Below, piece after piece: positions 33,125 to 41,517 of a stretch of 64,000 bases of DNA. Origin of the DNA: Streptomyces cirratus (GTDB lineage: Bacteria; Actinomycetota; Actinomycetes; Streptomycetales; Streptomycetaceae); the NCBI RefSeq assembly GCF_014650775.1, contig NZ_BMVP01000008.1, forward strand, positions 1 through 64,000, in the 5' to 3' direction. The position numbers and the translations under genes were made by a program. Under the pieces are notes generated by a model. The model had not been told where the DNA came from, made no database searches, and worked only from the letters and a program-made list of their open reading frames with translations. The first letter of the stretch is position 1, and the number at the start of each line of letters is the position of its first letter.

Positions 33125-33142
33125 AATGTGAGCGTTAACGGT
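33125..33142. promoter_or_regulatory. LacI-type operator upstream of the second sigma factor
   Basis: AATGTGAGCGTTAACGGT matches the operator before the YtfQ-type importer (ATTGTGAGCGTTAACAAT) at 15 of 18 positions, including the whole GTGAGCGTTAAC core. On the minus strand a TTGCTA (33159-33154) could be the -35 element, placing the core at the -10 region. Confidence 0.7.
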
Positions 33143-33515
33143 GGGCGTGAGAGTAGCAATGTCTCCCGTACCGGCATGGTGGTGGCCCCCCTTGGGCGGA
33201 CATCCGGCGGCGAGCCGGCGAGCGGCGCGATCACGTCCGTGCGCACCGGACACCGGCCGGCGTGGGGCCGTCGACTTCGGCGAAGGTCTCTTTGCCGGGG
33301 CCGAGCCGCGTGGGTGCGCGGGGCCGACCGGGACGGCGTGCGTCATTGCCCTCATGCCCATCCGTTCGCTGGATCAAGTCGAGATCGCGCTACTCAGTGG
33401 CCACGGAAGCCGAAAGGGTTGCCGGTTCGGCGTGGCGTACCGATTCCGATTTCTTCCCGTAGGCGGCGGGCCGGCCCCTTCCGCACCGGGCCCGCCGCCC
33501 ACGGAGCAACTCAGG
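33143..33515. other. intergenic stretch without recognised gene
   Basis: Upstream of the LacI-type site neither strand shows a convincing frame. It should include promoter sequence for the sigma gene and otherwise appears to be decayed DNA bordering a GH74-like remnant. Confidence 0.45.
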
Positions 33516-33590
33516 TCAGGAAGGATCGCCGTACACCACGCCACGGCCGTAGGCGCCCAGGTACACCCGGCCGTGCGATGCCCGGGCGGC
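33516..33590 (-). pseudogene. C-terminal remnant resembling a GH74 xyloglucanase
   Basis: The minus strand encodes ARASHGRVYLGAYGRGVVYGD before a TGA; the GRVYLGxxGRGxxYGD ending is the typical last blade of GH74-type Asp-box beta-propeller glycosidases. Nothing recognisable precedes it in the same frame, so only about 25 codons survive. Confidence 0.5.
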
Positions 33591-33754
33591 GCCCTGCTGT
33601 TCGGCGCGGGTCAGGAGGAACAGACGTCGATCGAGACCGACGGCGGAAACCTGATCAGGAAGACGATCACCTGTCACAACTCGGGTGGTGCAGCGCTCGA
33701 ATAGGGTCGGGACGGGACCCCCGGGCCGCTCCGGGAGCCGGACAGATTGCAGTA

Positions 33755-34555
33755 CTAGCCTCGGCCGTCGCCGATCAGCGACATCAGCAGGTCGTGGGTT
33801 TCGGGGTCGGCGGCCGCGACGAGTCCGCGGCCTGCCTCCCCGACCGGTGCGCCGTCGATCCCGGTGACCACACAGCCGGCGGCCCGGCACAGGGCGATGC
33901 CGGCGGCGAAGTGAACGCTTCCGGACAGGTCGCCGCCATCGGTGACGTACGCGGCACGCTTGCCGGCGGCGACCCAGGCCAGAGCGAGCGTCGTGGAGAC
34001 CACCCGCGGCCGGAACCGGTCGACGAACAGGGGGTGGGCCAGCAGGTCGACGGCCCGCAGGCCGGGCGCGCTCGGGAACGGCGGATCCAGATTGACGTCC
34101 ACCAGCCGGGTGGCCGACGTGGGCGCCAGCTGCGTGTCCACCCCGCCGCGTCGCACCGTGGCCCGCTCGCCGTCGGTGAAGAAGACCTCCCCGCTGAACG
34201 GGTCGGCAACGGCCGCCGCCCCGCCGCGCAGCGCCACGTTCACGGCCACCAGCATGTTGCCGACGGCGTAGTTCAGCGTGCCGCACAGCGGATCCACCAG
34301 CCACTGGCGCGCGGCCTCGGCGGCGCCCTGCTCGCCGCCCTCCTCGCCCAGTATCGCGTCATCGGGCCGGGCGGCCCGGATCACGCCGAGGATCGCCTTC
34401 TCCGCCTCGATGTCGGCGGCGGTGGCGAAATCGCCCGCGCCCTTGTCGATGCGGGTCAGACGCCGGCCGTACATGCTGCGCACCACCTCCGCTCCGGCGC
34501 CTGCCGCGGCTATCGCGACTCCGGTGTCGTCACCCCTCGCAGATGAGTTGATCAT
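33755..34555 (-). CDS. inositol monophosphatase family protein, altered metal motif
   Basis: A 266-aa Mg-dependent phosphatase-like protein. The first metal motif is GEEGGEQG (Glu71/72) and the second is WLVDPLCGTLNYA at residues 85-97. In classical enzymes the latter reads WxVDPxDGTxNF, so the second Asp is Cys91 here. The late motif GDLSGSVHFAAGIALCRAAG replaces the usual WDxAAG, also lacking the canonical Asp. Both changes suggest an altered or absent metal site. I believe a subgroup with the CGTLNY form exists in actinobacteria. Substrate is unknown. Start ATG 34555 is the first in frame. Confidence 0.8.
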   Translation of the reverse strand: MINSSARGDDTGVAIAAAGAGAEVVRSMYGRRLTRIDKGAGDFATAADIEAEKAILGVIRAARPDDAILGEEGGEQGAAEAARQWLVDPLCGTLNYAVGNMLVAVNVALRGGAAAVADPFSGEVFFTDGERATVRRGGVDTQLAPTSATRLVDVNLDPPFPSAPGLRAVDLLAHPLFVDRFRPRVVSTTLALAWVAAGKRAAYVTDGGDLSGSVHFAAGIALCRAAGCVVTGIDGAPVGEAGRGLVAAADPETHDLLMSLIGDGRG

Positions 34556-34634
34556 GCGGTGCAGCGTAGCGGCGCCAGTGCGTCGGGGCAGGCGACCACC
34601 ACGCTCCCTTGGTCACAGCACCCGGCCGGACAGC

Positions 34635-35378
34635 TCACAGGGGAACTCCCGTTTCACGCGCCAGCGCCCGTAGGAGGCGGTCTTGGAACCCGTGGTCGTG
34701 GACTGCTTCGTGCGGTTCCCGCCGCTGACGGTGATACCAGTACCCACCACTCGTCAGGGCCTCGGAATCGTCGCTCGACGCCAGCCACGCCTGCGTCCGG
34801 TGGCCGAGCTCGAGGTCGTCCGGGGCGTTGGGGCCTCCCATCTTCGTCGGCACCCAGCCCGGATCCACGGCGTTGCTCAGCACCCCGGGACGCAGGCGCG
34901 CCACCGCGGCGGCGAGCGTCGTGACGAACAGTTTGCTGTCCGCGTACGAGCCCGCGTGCTCGCCGCCCCAGTCGATGTCGTCCAGCGAGGAGCGGGGGCG
35001 GCCGCCGAAATGCGAGCCACTGCTCAGGTACACCAGCCGTCGCGGTGCACCCAGCAGGGCCGTGAGCAGGTACGGCGCGACGACGTTGACCGGCATGACC
35101 GCCCGGCCGCTCCACACGCCGGCGTTGTGGATGACCGCATGGAGGGCCGGTGCGTCGTTCAGCGCCGCGGCGACGCGCCGTACGGCGTCGCGGTCGGTGA
35201 AGTCGCCGACCACGATGCCCGCCCCTTGCTCCAGCAGTGGTCCAAGGCCGGCCGCGCGTTCCTCACTGCGCGCGTGCACCACCACCTCGTGCCCCGCTGA
35301 CAGCAGCGAACGCGCTGCGGCTCGTCCCAGACCGTCGGTGGAACCGGTCACCAGAATCCGGCGGGGCGTGTCGTTCAC
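34635..35378 (-). CDS. short-chain dehydrogenase/reductase
   Basis: A 247-aa SDR. The cofactor motif TGSTDGLG spans residues 11-18, NNAG appears as HNAGV near 85, the active-site Ser is in VYLSSGSHFGG (about 119), and the YxxxK pair is Tyr145 and Lys149 in SYADSKL. The Arg after the glycine loop (HARSEER) suggests NADP. Length is normal. Substrate is unknown. It is separated from the phosphatase by 79 bp in the same direction and might be co-transcribed. Confidence 0.93.
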   Translation of the reverse strand: MNDTPRRILVTGSTDGLGRAAARSLLSAGHEVVVHARSEERAAGLGPLLEQGAGIVVGDFTDRDAVRRVAAALNDAPALHAVIHNAGVWSGRAVMPVNVVAPYLLTALLGAPRRLVYLSSGSHFGGRPRSSLDDIDWGGEHAGSYADSKLFVTTLAAAVARLRPGVLSNAVDPGWVPTKMGGPNAPDDLELGHRTQAWLASSDDSEALTSGGYWYHRQRREPHEAVHDHGFQDRLLRALARETGVPL

Positions 35379-36423
35379 GGGATCTCCTCAGGGAGGCAGG
35401 AGGTTGCCATTGCGTGCGACGTCGGCGGACGTACTCCGCATCCTGGCATCAATGGGGTGGACGTTCCTCGCGCGCAGCGGGGAGCCGTCGTGTTCCGCCC
35501 GAGTGGCAGCGCGCCCTCAGGCACCGGCCGGGGACGGCGCACGGTCCCCCGGGCCACCCCAGCCCGTCCGTCAACCCTTCGCTCGCACACCGGGGAGGTC
35601 CGGACGTCGGGTTGCGGTCGGGTGCCCGGTCCTCGCGGGGGCGGCGCCGGCCGACCCAAGGGGACCGGCTTCGACCCCGGCGGCCACATCCCGTCACGGA
35701 GCCCGGGCGCCGTCTCCGGCGGCGCGCAGGATGAGCTCCGCGCGTGGTGGGGGGCCGTAGCGTCTGCCTTCCCGAGCGTGTGGCTCTCACGGACCGGGTC
35801 GGGACGCTTCCGGACGCCAGGTCCCGGCTGCGCCGGCTGCTGGTCCGCTGACCCGACCTGACCTGTCCGTCGCGCCCGCCGAAACCGTCTGAGAAACGCA
35901 CGCGCTGCGTCTGCGTCCGGCGGAGATCGCGCCGTGCAGATGCACAGGTGCAGGTCTCGGCCCGGTCCACCCGGAGTTGGTGGGCGGGGTCAGTGCCGAC
36001 CGGTCGGCGAACCTCGGCGGCGTGCTCCGGCACCCCGCTGCCCTTCAACAGGTCGCGCCTGGATGTGGGCGCGGAGGGTGCGCCGGAGGTCGGGCCGACT
36101 CGGGCGCGCGCCGGACCGGAGCGAAAGCGCTGCGCACAGGCCGCAAGGAGGCGACGGCGCCGCCACTGACCCGCCTCCGCGCGCGAGCCGGTCGGTCATC
36201 ATGCCGCGGCCGGGCGCGTGACCGCCCGTCTCGCCGCGCGCCGGTTGCCGCGTGATCGCGAACAAATACACTCTCGTCAGCACTCATGAGACAGTCGTAG
36301 TGTCTGCGCGGCCCGCGTGCCTGACCGGCCGGATCCCGAGAACGGTCGGCCCGCCGAACGCCGTCACCCGCAGACACCGACCGGCAGCCGATGGGCACCG
36401 ATAGACCGACGAGGGGGCCTTGA
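35379..36423. other. 1-kb stretch without recognised gene, including the LacI-gene promoter
   Basis: I find no convincing protein on either strand; all frames are Arg/Pro/Gly-rich shadows. Near the right end TTGCCG (36245-36250) and TACACT (36267-36272), 16 bp apart, could be the promoter of the LacI-family gene. No copy of the GTTAACGCTCAC operator is present, so the repressor gene may not be autoregulated through that motif. Confidence 0.5.
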
Positions 36424-37455
36424 GTGGGAACTGCAAGCACCGAGCCGGAGTCCCGCCAGCCTGTGATGGCGGACGTGGCACGGGTGGCCGGGGTGTCCCA
36501 CCAGACCGTATCGCGGGTGCTGAACGGTGCACCGCACGTCCGGCCCGACACCCGGGACCGGGTGCTCGCCGCCATCCGCGAACTGGACTACCGCCCCAAC
36601 TCGGCAGCCCGTGCGCTGGTCACCCGCCGCTCCCGGACCCTCGGTGTCGTCAGTTTCGGCAGCGCGCTCTACGGGCCCGCGTCGATGCTGGACGGGATCG
36701 AGCAGGCCGCGCGCAGTGCCGGGTACTTCGTCAGCGTCGCGAGCCTGCGTTCGCTGGACAGCCGCTCCGTGCAGGAAGCGGTGGACCGGCTCCGTGACCA
36801 GGGCGTGGAGGGCATCGTCGTCATCGCCCCGCAGATCTCGGCGGTGAGTGCGGTGGGGAAACTGTCCAGCGCGGTGCCGGTGGTCGCGGTCGGGTCGGGC
36901 AGTCAGTCCCGGGTGCCGATGGTCGCCGTCGACAACGAGTCGGGCGCGCTGGCCGCCACCCGGCACCTGCTCGACCTCGGGCACGCCACGGTCCACCACG
37001 TCGCCGGCCCGTCCGGCTGGATGGAGACCAAGACCCGGCAGGACGGCTGGCGCAAGGCCCTCGAGGCCTGCGGCGCCGAGGTGCCGCCGGTGCAGACCGG
37101 TGACTGGAGCGCGAGGTCCGGGTACGAGGCCGGCCTGCGGATCGCCGAGGATCCCCTCGTCACGGCGGTCTTCTGCGCCAACGACCACATGGCCCTCGGC
37201 CTGCTTCGCGCGTTCCATGAAGCGGGCCGCGCGATTCCGGGCGACATCAGCGTGGTCGGCTTCGACGACATCCCGGAGGCCGCGTACTTCGCCCCGCCGC
37301 TGACCACCGTGCGTCAGGACTTCGGCGAGCTGGGACGCCGCGCCCTTGAGTTGCTGGTGGAGGAGCTGACCGGCGTCGGCCATGCCCGCAGCCACGTGCT
37401 GATCTCCCCGGAGATGGTGCTGCGCCGCAGTGCGGGCACGGTGGCGCGCCGGTAG
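36424..37455 (+). CDS. LacI-family transcriptional regulator, likely arabinose-responsive
   Basis: A 343-aa LacI regulator. The helix-turn-helix reads VMADVARVAGVSHQTVSRVLNG with the hinge helix NSAARALVTRRS. The effector domain has the family order: FGSALYGPASMLDGIEQAA, VEGIVVIAPQ, GATRHLLDLGH-like ALAATRHLLDLGH, FCANDHMALGLL, VVGFDDIPEAAYF and LTTVRQDF. Start GTG 36424 has GAGGGGG 8 nt upstream. It is directly upstream of a YtfQ-type importer and araBDA. Four copies of an 18-bp palindrome with a central CG, the usual LacI-family form, occur in this region, so it is the best candidate repressor. The inducer is probably L-arabinose or a derivative. Confidence 0.93.
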   Translation: MGTASTEPESRQPVMADVARVAGVSHQTVSRVLNGAPHVRPDTRDRVLAAIRELDYRPNSAARALVTRRSRTLGVVSFGSALYGPASMLDGIEQAARSAGYFVSVASLRSLDSRSVQEAVDRLRDQGVEGIVVIAPQISAVSAVGKLSSAVPVVAVGSGSQSRVPMVAVDNESGALAATRHLLDLGHATVHHVAGPSGWMETKTRQDGWRKALEACGAEVPPVQTGDWSARSGYEAGLRIAEDPLVTAVFCANDHMALGLLRAFHEAGRAIPGDISVVGFDDIPEAAYFAPPLTTVRQDFGELGRRALELLVEELTGVGHARSHVLISPEMVLRRSAGTVARR

Positions 37456-37545
37456 TCGGCAGTCCGCCGACGACGGTCCGGGCTCGGGTCGCGCGAGGGC
37501 CGGGTCAAGATTGGGTAACGGCACGGCGACCCTCTTGTCCGCCCA

Positions 37546-37563
37546 ATTGTGAGCGTTAACAAT
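37546..37563. promoter_or_regulatory. LacI-type operator and promoter of the YtfQ-type importer operon
   Basis: ATTGTGAGCGTTAACAAT is a palindrome centred on CG. A -35-like TTGTCC (37535-37540) lies 17 bp before AACAAT (37558-37563), so the operator covers the spacer and -10 element. The leader to the first start codon is about 230 nt. Confidence 0.85.
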
Positions 37564-37800
37564 CTCTCACACGAACGACGCGGACCGGACCGCTGACCGA
37601 CTGCCTCCCTGCACTTCCACCTGCACCTCCGCCCGCACCAGCCGCACCGGGCGCCCATCGCCCCGACGGTGTTCCCGCACCTCCCGCGCCGACCGGCGCT
37701 GCCCTGTCGGCCCGTCCGCGGTCGGTCCATCCGTGGCGGTCCGTCAAGCGCGCCGTCACAAGCGTCGGCAGCGGCCTCCCCACCCGAGAGGAATCCCAAG

Positions 37801-38787
37801 ATGTCCAAGAGAGCTGCGGCCGCCCTGGCCGCCGCCACCACCATGGTCGCCGTTCTGTCCGCCTGCGGTTCCGGGGGCGGCGGCGCGGCCGACAGCAAGG
37901 GTTCGGGTCACAAGCTCACGGTGGGCTTCTCCCAGGTCGGCGCGGAGAGCGGGTGGCGCACCGCCAACACCAAGTCCGTCCAGGACGCCGCCAAGAAGGC
38001 CGGGATCACGCTGAAGTTCTCCGACGCCCAGCAGAAGCAGGAGAACCAGATCAAGGCGATCCGCTCGTTCATCCAGCAGAAGGTTGATGTCATCGCCTTC
38101 TCGCCGGTGGTCGAGTCGGGCTGGGACACCGTGCTCAAGGAGGCCAAGGCGGCGCACATCCCGGTCGTACTGACGGACCGGGCAGTGGACTCCAAGGACG
38201 AGTCGCTCTATGCCACCTTTCTCGGCTCCGACTTCGTAGAGGAGGGCAAGAAGGCGGGCGACTGGCTGGTGAAGGAGTACCAGGGCAAAAGCGACGCGGT
38301 GAACATCGTGGAATTGCAGGGCACCACCGGCTCCGCCCCGGCCAACGACCGCAAGTCGGGCTTCGCCGACGTCATCAAGACCGACGCCAAGTTCAAGATC
38401 ACGGCTTCGCAGACCGGTGACTTCACGCGTGCCAAGGGCAAGGAGGTAATGCAGGCCTTCCTGAAATCCCAGCCGAAGATCGACGTGCTGTACGCGCACA
38501 ACGACGACATGGCCCTCGGCGCCGTCCAGGCCATCGAGGAGGCCGGCAAGAGGCCCGGCACCGACATCAAGATCATCTCGGTCGACGGTGTCAGGGACGC
38601 CTTCACCGCGATGAGCCAGGGCAAGATCAACGTCCTCGTCGAGTGCAACCCCCTGCTCGGCGACCAGCTGATGGACCTGATCAAGAAGGTCAAGGCCGGC
38701 GAGCAGGTGCCGCGCCGGATCAAGACCGAAGAGGGCGTCTTCACCCAGGACCAGGCCGCTGCCGCCCTGCCGACCCGCCAGTACTGA
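37801..38787 (+). CDS. sugar ABC transporter substrate-binding lipoprotein, YtfQ-like
   Basis: A 328-aa exported lipoprotein. The signal peptide ends in the lipobox LSAC (Cys22). The mature part is a periplasmic-binding-protein type I fold beginning LTVGFSQVGAESGWRTANT, followed by DAQQKQENQIKAIRSFIQQKVDVI and VVLTDRAVDSKDESLY. These match the galactofuranose-binding YtfQ family rather than ribose-binding RbsB. Because the cluster carries araBDA, the natural ligand may be L-arabinofuranose from arabinan side chains. GAGAGGAA lies 7 nt before the ATG. It is the first gene of a four-gene importer operon. Confidence 0.92.
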   Translation: MSKRAAAALAAATTMVAVLSACGSGGGGAADSKGSGHKLTVGFSQVGAESGWRTANTKSVQDAAKKAGITLKFSDAQQKQENQIKAIRSFIQQKVDVIAFSPVVESGWDTVLKEAKAAHIPVVLTDRAVDSKDESLYATFLGSDFVEEGKKAGDWLVKEYQGKSDAVNIVELQGTTGSAPANDRKSGFADVIKTDAKFKITASQTGDFTRAKGKEVMQAFLKSQPKIDVLYAHNDDMALGAVQAIEEAGKRPGTDIKIISVDGVRDAFTAMSQGKINVLVECNPLLGDQLMDLIKKVKAGEQVPRRIKTEEGVFTQDQAAAALPTRQY

Positions 38788-38813
38788 CCAGACCGGTGAC
38801 CAGGCGCTGCTCG

Positions 38814-38831
38814 GCCCGGCCCCTGCCGGGC
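38814..38831 (+). terminator. hairpin after the YtfQ-like gene (attenuator-like)
   Basis: GCCCGGC-CCCT-GCCGGGC is a perfect 7-4-7 stem 26 bp after the binding-protein stop. In binding-protein operons such stems protect the first gene's mRNA and reduce expression of the genes after it. Confidence 0.6.
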
Positions 38832-38840
38832 GGCCGCCGT

Positions 38841-38921
38841 CCCGGTCCCGGTCCCGGTCCCGGTCCCGGTCCCGTCCGGGTCCCGGTCCCGTCCGGGTCC
38901 CGGTCCCGTCCGGGTCCCGGT
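38841..38921 (+). repeat. short tandem repeats: 5 x CCCGGT then 3 x 17-bp unit
   Basis: Five perfect copies of CCCGGT (38841-38870) are followed by three perfect copies of CCCGTCCGGGTCCCGGT (38871-38921). The block sits between the binding-protein stop and the ATPase ribosome site, in non-coding DNA. Copy-number change would alter the length and folding of the intergenic mRNA. Confidence 0.95.
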
Positions 38922-38944
38922 CCCGGCCAAGAAAGGAGACGCGG

Positions 38945-40474
38945 ATGCCTGCGCACCCCGCAAGACAACCGGTCCTGGAAGCACACGCGATCCGCAAGGA
39001 GTTCCCCGGCGTGGTGGCACTGGACGGGGTCGACTTCCGGCTCTTCCCCGGCGATGTCCACGCCCTGATGGGCGAGAACGGCGCCGGAAAGTCCACCCTG
39101 ATCAAGGTCCTCACCGGCGTCTACGCCTCGGACGGCGGCGAGATCGTCCTGAACGGCCGCCCCGTGCGCATCACCGGCCCGCTACAGGCGCAGCGGGCCG
39201 GGATCAGCACGGTGTACCAGGAGGTCAACCTCTGCCCGAACCTTTCGGTCGCGGAGAACATCTTCATCGGCCGGGAACCACGCCGCCTCGGACTCGTCCA
39301 CTGGTCCGAGCTGCGCACCCGCGCAGCACGCCTGGTTGCCTCCCTCGATCTCGACGTCGACGTCAGCGCCCCACTGAACAGCTACTCGATCGCCATCCAG
39401 CAGTTGGTCGCGATCGTCCGCGCGGTGGACGTCTCGGCCAAAGTGCTGATCCTGGACGAGCCGACCTCCAGCCTGGACCGTGACGAGGTGCGGCAACTGT
39501 TCACCGTGCTCCGCCGGTTGCGCGACCAGGGGGTGGCGATCTTGTTCGTCTCCCACTTCCTGGAACAGATCTACGAGATCTGCGACCGGATGACGATCCT
39601 GCGCGACGGCAGGGTCGAGGGCGAGTACGCGATCGGCGAGCTCAGCCAGGCCGACCTCGTCGCCCGTATGATCGGCGGCGAACTGGCCGGCCTGGAGGAC
39701 CTGTCCGGCCGCCACGGCCCCCACGCCGAGGCCGACGCCGCGCCGTTCCTCCGTGCCGAGGGCCTCGCGCGCAGCGGCGCGGTCGAACCGTACGACCTCA
39801 CCATCAGGGCCGGGGAAGTCGTGGGCCTGGCCGGTCTGCTCGGATCCGGCCGCACCGAAGCGGCCCGCCTGCTGTTCGGTGCCGACCGCAGTACCGAGGG
39901 TTCGGTGCGGATCGAGGACGCCGTCGTCACGCTGCCCACACCGCGCGCCGCGATCTCGTACGGGATCGCCTTCTGCTCGGAGGACCGCAAGACCGAGGGC
40001 CTGGTCGGTGAGTTGACGGTTCGCGAGAACATCGTCCTCGCCTTGCAGGCGGCCCGCGGCTGGCTGCGTCCGCTCTCCCGCGCCAGGCAGGACGAGATCG
40101 CGCTGCGCTGGATCCGGTCCCTGGACGTCCGACCGGACGACCCCGAGACGCTCGTACGCAACCTCAGCGGAGGCAACCAGCAGAAGGTGCTGCTGGCACG
40201 CTGGCTGATCACCGACCCCCGGCTGCTGATCCTCGACGAGCCGACCCGGGGCATCGACATCGGTGCCAAGGCCGAAATCCAGAAGCTGGTGGCCGAGTTG
40301 GCGCAGGACGGCATGTCGGTGCTGTTCATTTCGGCCGAGCTGGAGGAAGTGCTGAGGCTCAGCCACCGGGTGGGCGTGCTGCGCGACCGCCGGCTGGTGG
40401 CCGAGCTGCCGAACGACGGCTCGCTCACCCCCGAGCGCATCATGGCGACGATAGCGAGCGGGGCCCCGTCATGA
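38945..40474 (+). CDS. sugar ABC transporter ATP-binding protein, YtfR/RbsA-like
   Basis: A 509-aa protein with two fused nucleotide-binding domains. The N-terminal domain has Walker A GENGAGKST, Q-loop VYQEVNL and Walker B LILDEPTSSLD, but its signature is weak (SYSIAIQQ). The C-terminal domain has a degenerate Walker A (GLLGSGRTEA), a good signature NLSGGNQQK and LILDEPTRGID. This asymmetry is normal for RbsA/XylG/YtfR proteins. AAAGGAG lies 7 nt upstream of the ATG. Its stop overlaps the first permease by ATGA. Confidence 0.95.
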   Translation: MPAHPARQPVLEAHAIRKEFPGVVALDGVDFRLFPGDVHALMGENGAGKSTLIKVLTGVYASDGGEIVLNGRPVRITGPLQAQRAGISTVYQEVNLCPNLSVAENIFIGREPRRLGLVHWSELRTRAARLVASLDLDVDVSAPLNSYSIAIQQLVAIVRAVDVSAKVLILDEPTSSLDRDEVRQLFTVLRRLRDQGVAILFVSHFLEQIYEICDRMTILRDGRVEGEYAIGELSQADLVARMIGGELAGLEDLSGRHGPHAEADAAPFLRAEGLARSGAVEPYDLTIRAGEVVGLAGLLGSGRTEAARLLFGADRSTEGSVRIEDAVVTLPTPRAAISYGIAFCSEDRKTEGLVGELTVRENIVLALQAARGWLRPLSRARQDEIALRWIRSLDVRPDDPETLVRNLSGGNQQKVLLARWLITDPRLLILDEPTRGIDIGAKAEIQKLVAELAQDGMSVLFISAELEEVLRLSHRVGVLRDRRLVAELPNDGSLTPERIMATIASGAPS

Positions 40475-41517
40475 CCAAGCACCGCCTCTTCTGGCCTGCC
40501 GTGGTGCTCGCCGCCCTGCTGCTGGCCAACGTGGTGTTCACCCCGGACTTCTTCGCGATCCGGATCAAGGACGGGCACCTGTACGGCAGCCTGATCGACA
40601 TCCTCCACTTCGGCGCGCCGCTGATCCTGGTGGCGCTCGGCATGACGCTGGTCATCGCGACCAGCGGCATCGACCTCTCGGTCGGCTCCACCGTCGCCAT
40701 CGCGGGCGCGCTGGCCTGCCTGCACATCAGCGGGGCGGCCGACCCGGCGAGCCCCGCAACGGTGCTCGGCGCCGTCGCCCTCGCCCTCGGGGTGGCCCTC
40801 GTTCTCGGGGCGGTCAACGGCGTACTGGTGGCCCGGGTCGGTGTCCAGCCGATCATCGCCACCCTCATCCTGATGGTGGCCGGACGCGGCGTCGCCCAGC
40901 TGGTGACGGACGGCCAGATCGTCACCGTCACCAGCGAGCCCTACAAGCTGATCGGCGGCGGCTACTGGCTCACCATGCCGTTCGCGATCCTGTTCGCGGC
41001 CGCTGTCGTCCTGCTCACCTCTCTGCTGACCCGGCGTACCGCGCTCGGGCTGCTGCTGGAATCGGTCGGCGGCAACCCGGTGGCCAGCCGCCTGGCCGGC
41101 ATCCGGGCGACCGGCCTGATCGGCCTGGTGTACCTGTTCAGCGCGCTGTGCGCAGGGGTCGCGGGGCTCATGATCAGCTCGAACGTCTCCAGTGCGGACG
41201 GCAACAATGCCGGGCTCTGGATCGAGCTGGACGCCATCTTGGCCGTGGTGCTGGGCGGCACCTCACTGACCGGTGGGCGGTTCTCACTCGGCGGCACGGT
41301 GATCGGCGCCCTGATCATCCAGACCCTGTCCACCACCGTGTACACCATCGGCATCCCGCCGGAGACCACCCTGGTCTTCAAAGCCTTCGTGGTGATCGCG
41401 GTCTGCCTGATCCAGTCACCCGCCTTCCGGGCCAAGGCCGCCCGCCGACGGGCGCGGCCCGGGCGCGGCACGGCCTCTCGTCCGTTGACGCCCGAGAACA
41501 CGGAGGTGGGGGCATGA
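40471..41517 (+). CDS. sugar ABC transporter permease, YtfT-like
   Basis: A 348-aa permease of the BPD_transp_2 (RbsC-like) family with eight to ten helices. The EAA-like loop is seen as GMTLVIATSGIDLSVGS, and ALGLLLESVGGNPVASRLAGI is the conserved cytoplasmic loop of these permeases. It overlaps the ATPase before it and the second permease after it by 4 bp each. Two different permease subunits in one operon is the YtfT/YjfF arrangement, and separates this importer from RbsC-type homodimer systems. Confidence 0.94.
   Translation: MTKHRLFWPAVVLAALLLANVVFTPDFFAIRIKDGHLYGSLIDILHFGAPLILVALGMTLVIATSGIDLSVGSTVAIAGALACLHISGAADPASPATVLGAVALALGVALVLGAVNGVLVARVGVQPIIATLILMVAGRGVAQLVTDGQIVTVTSEPYKLIGGGYWLTMPFAILFAAAVVLLTSLLTRRTALGLLLESVGGNPVASRLAGIRATGLIGLVYLFSALCAGVAGLMISSNVSSADGNNAGLWIELDAILAVVLGGTSLTGGRFSLGGTVIGALIIQTLSTTVYTIGIPPETTLVFKAFVVIAVCLIQSPAFRAKAARRRARPGRGTASRPLTPENTEVGA

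Noticed and set aside
38841..38921. CRISPR array
   Set aside because: The repeats are perfect tandem copies without spacers, and no cas genes are present.
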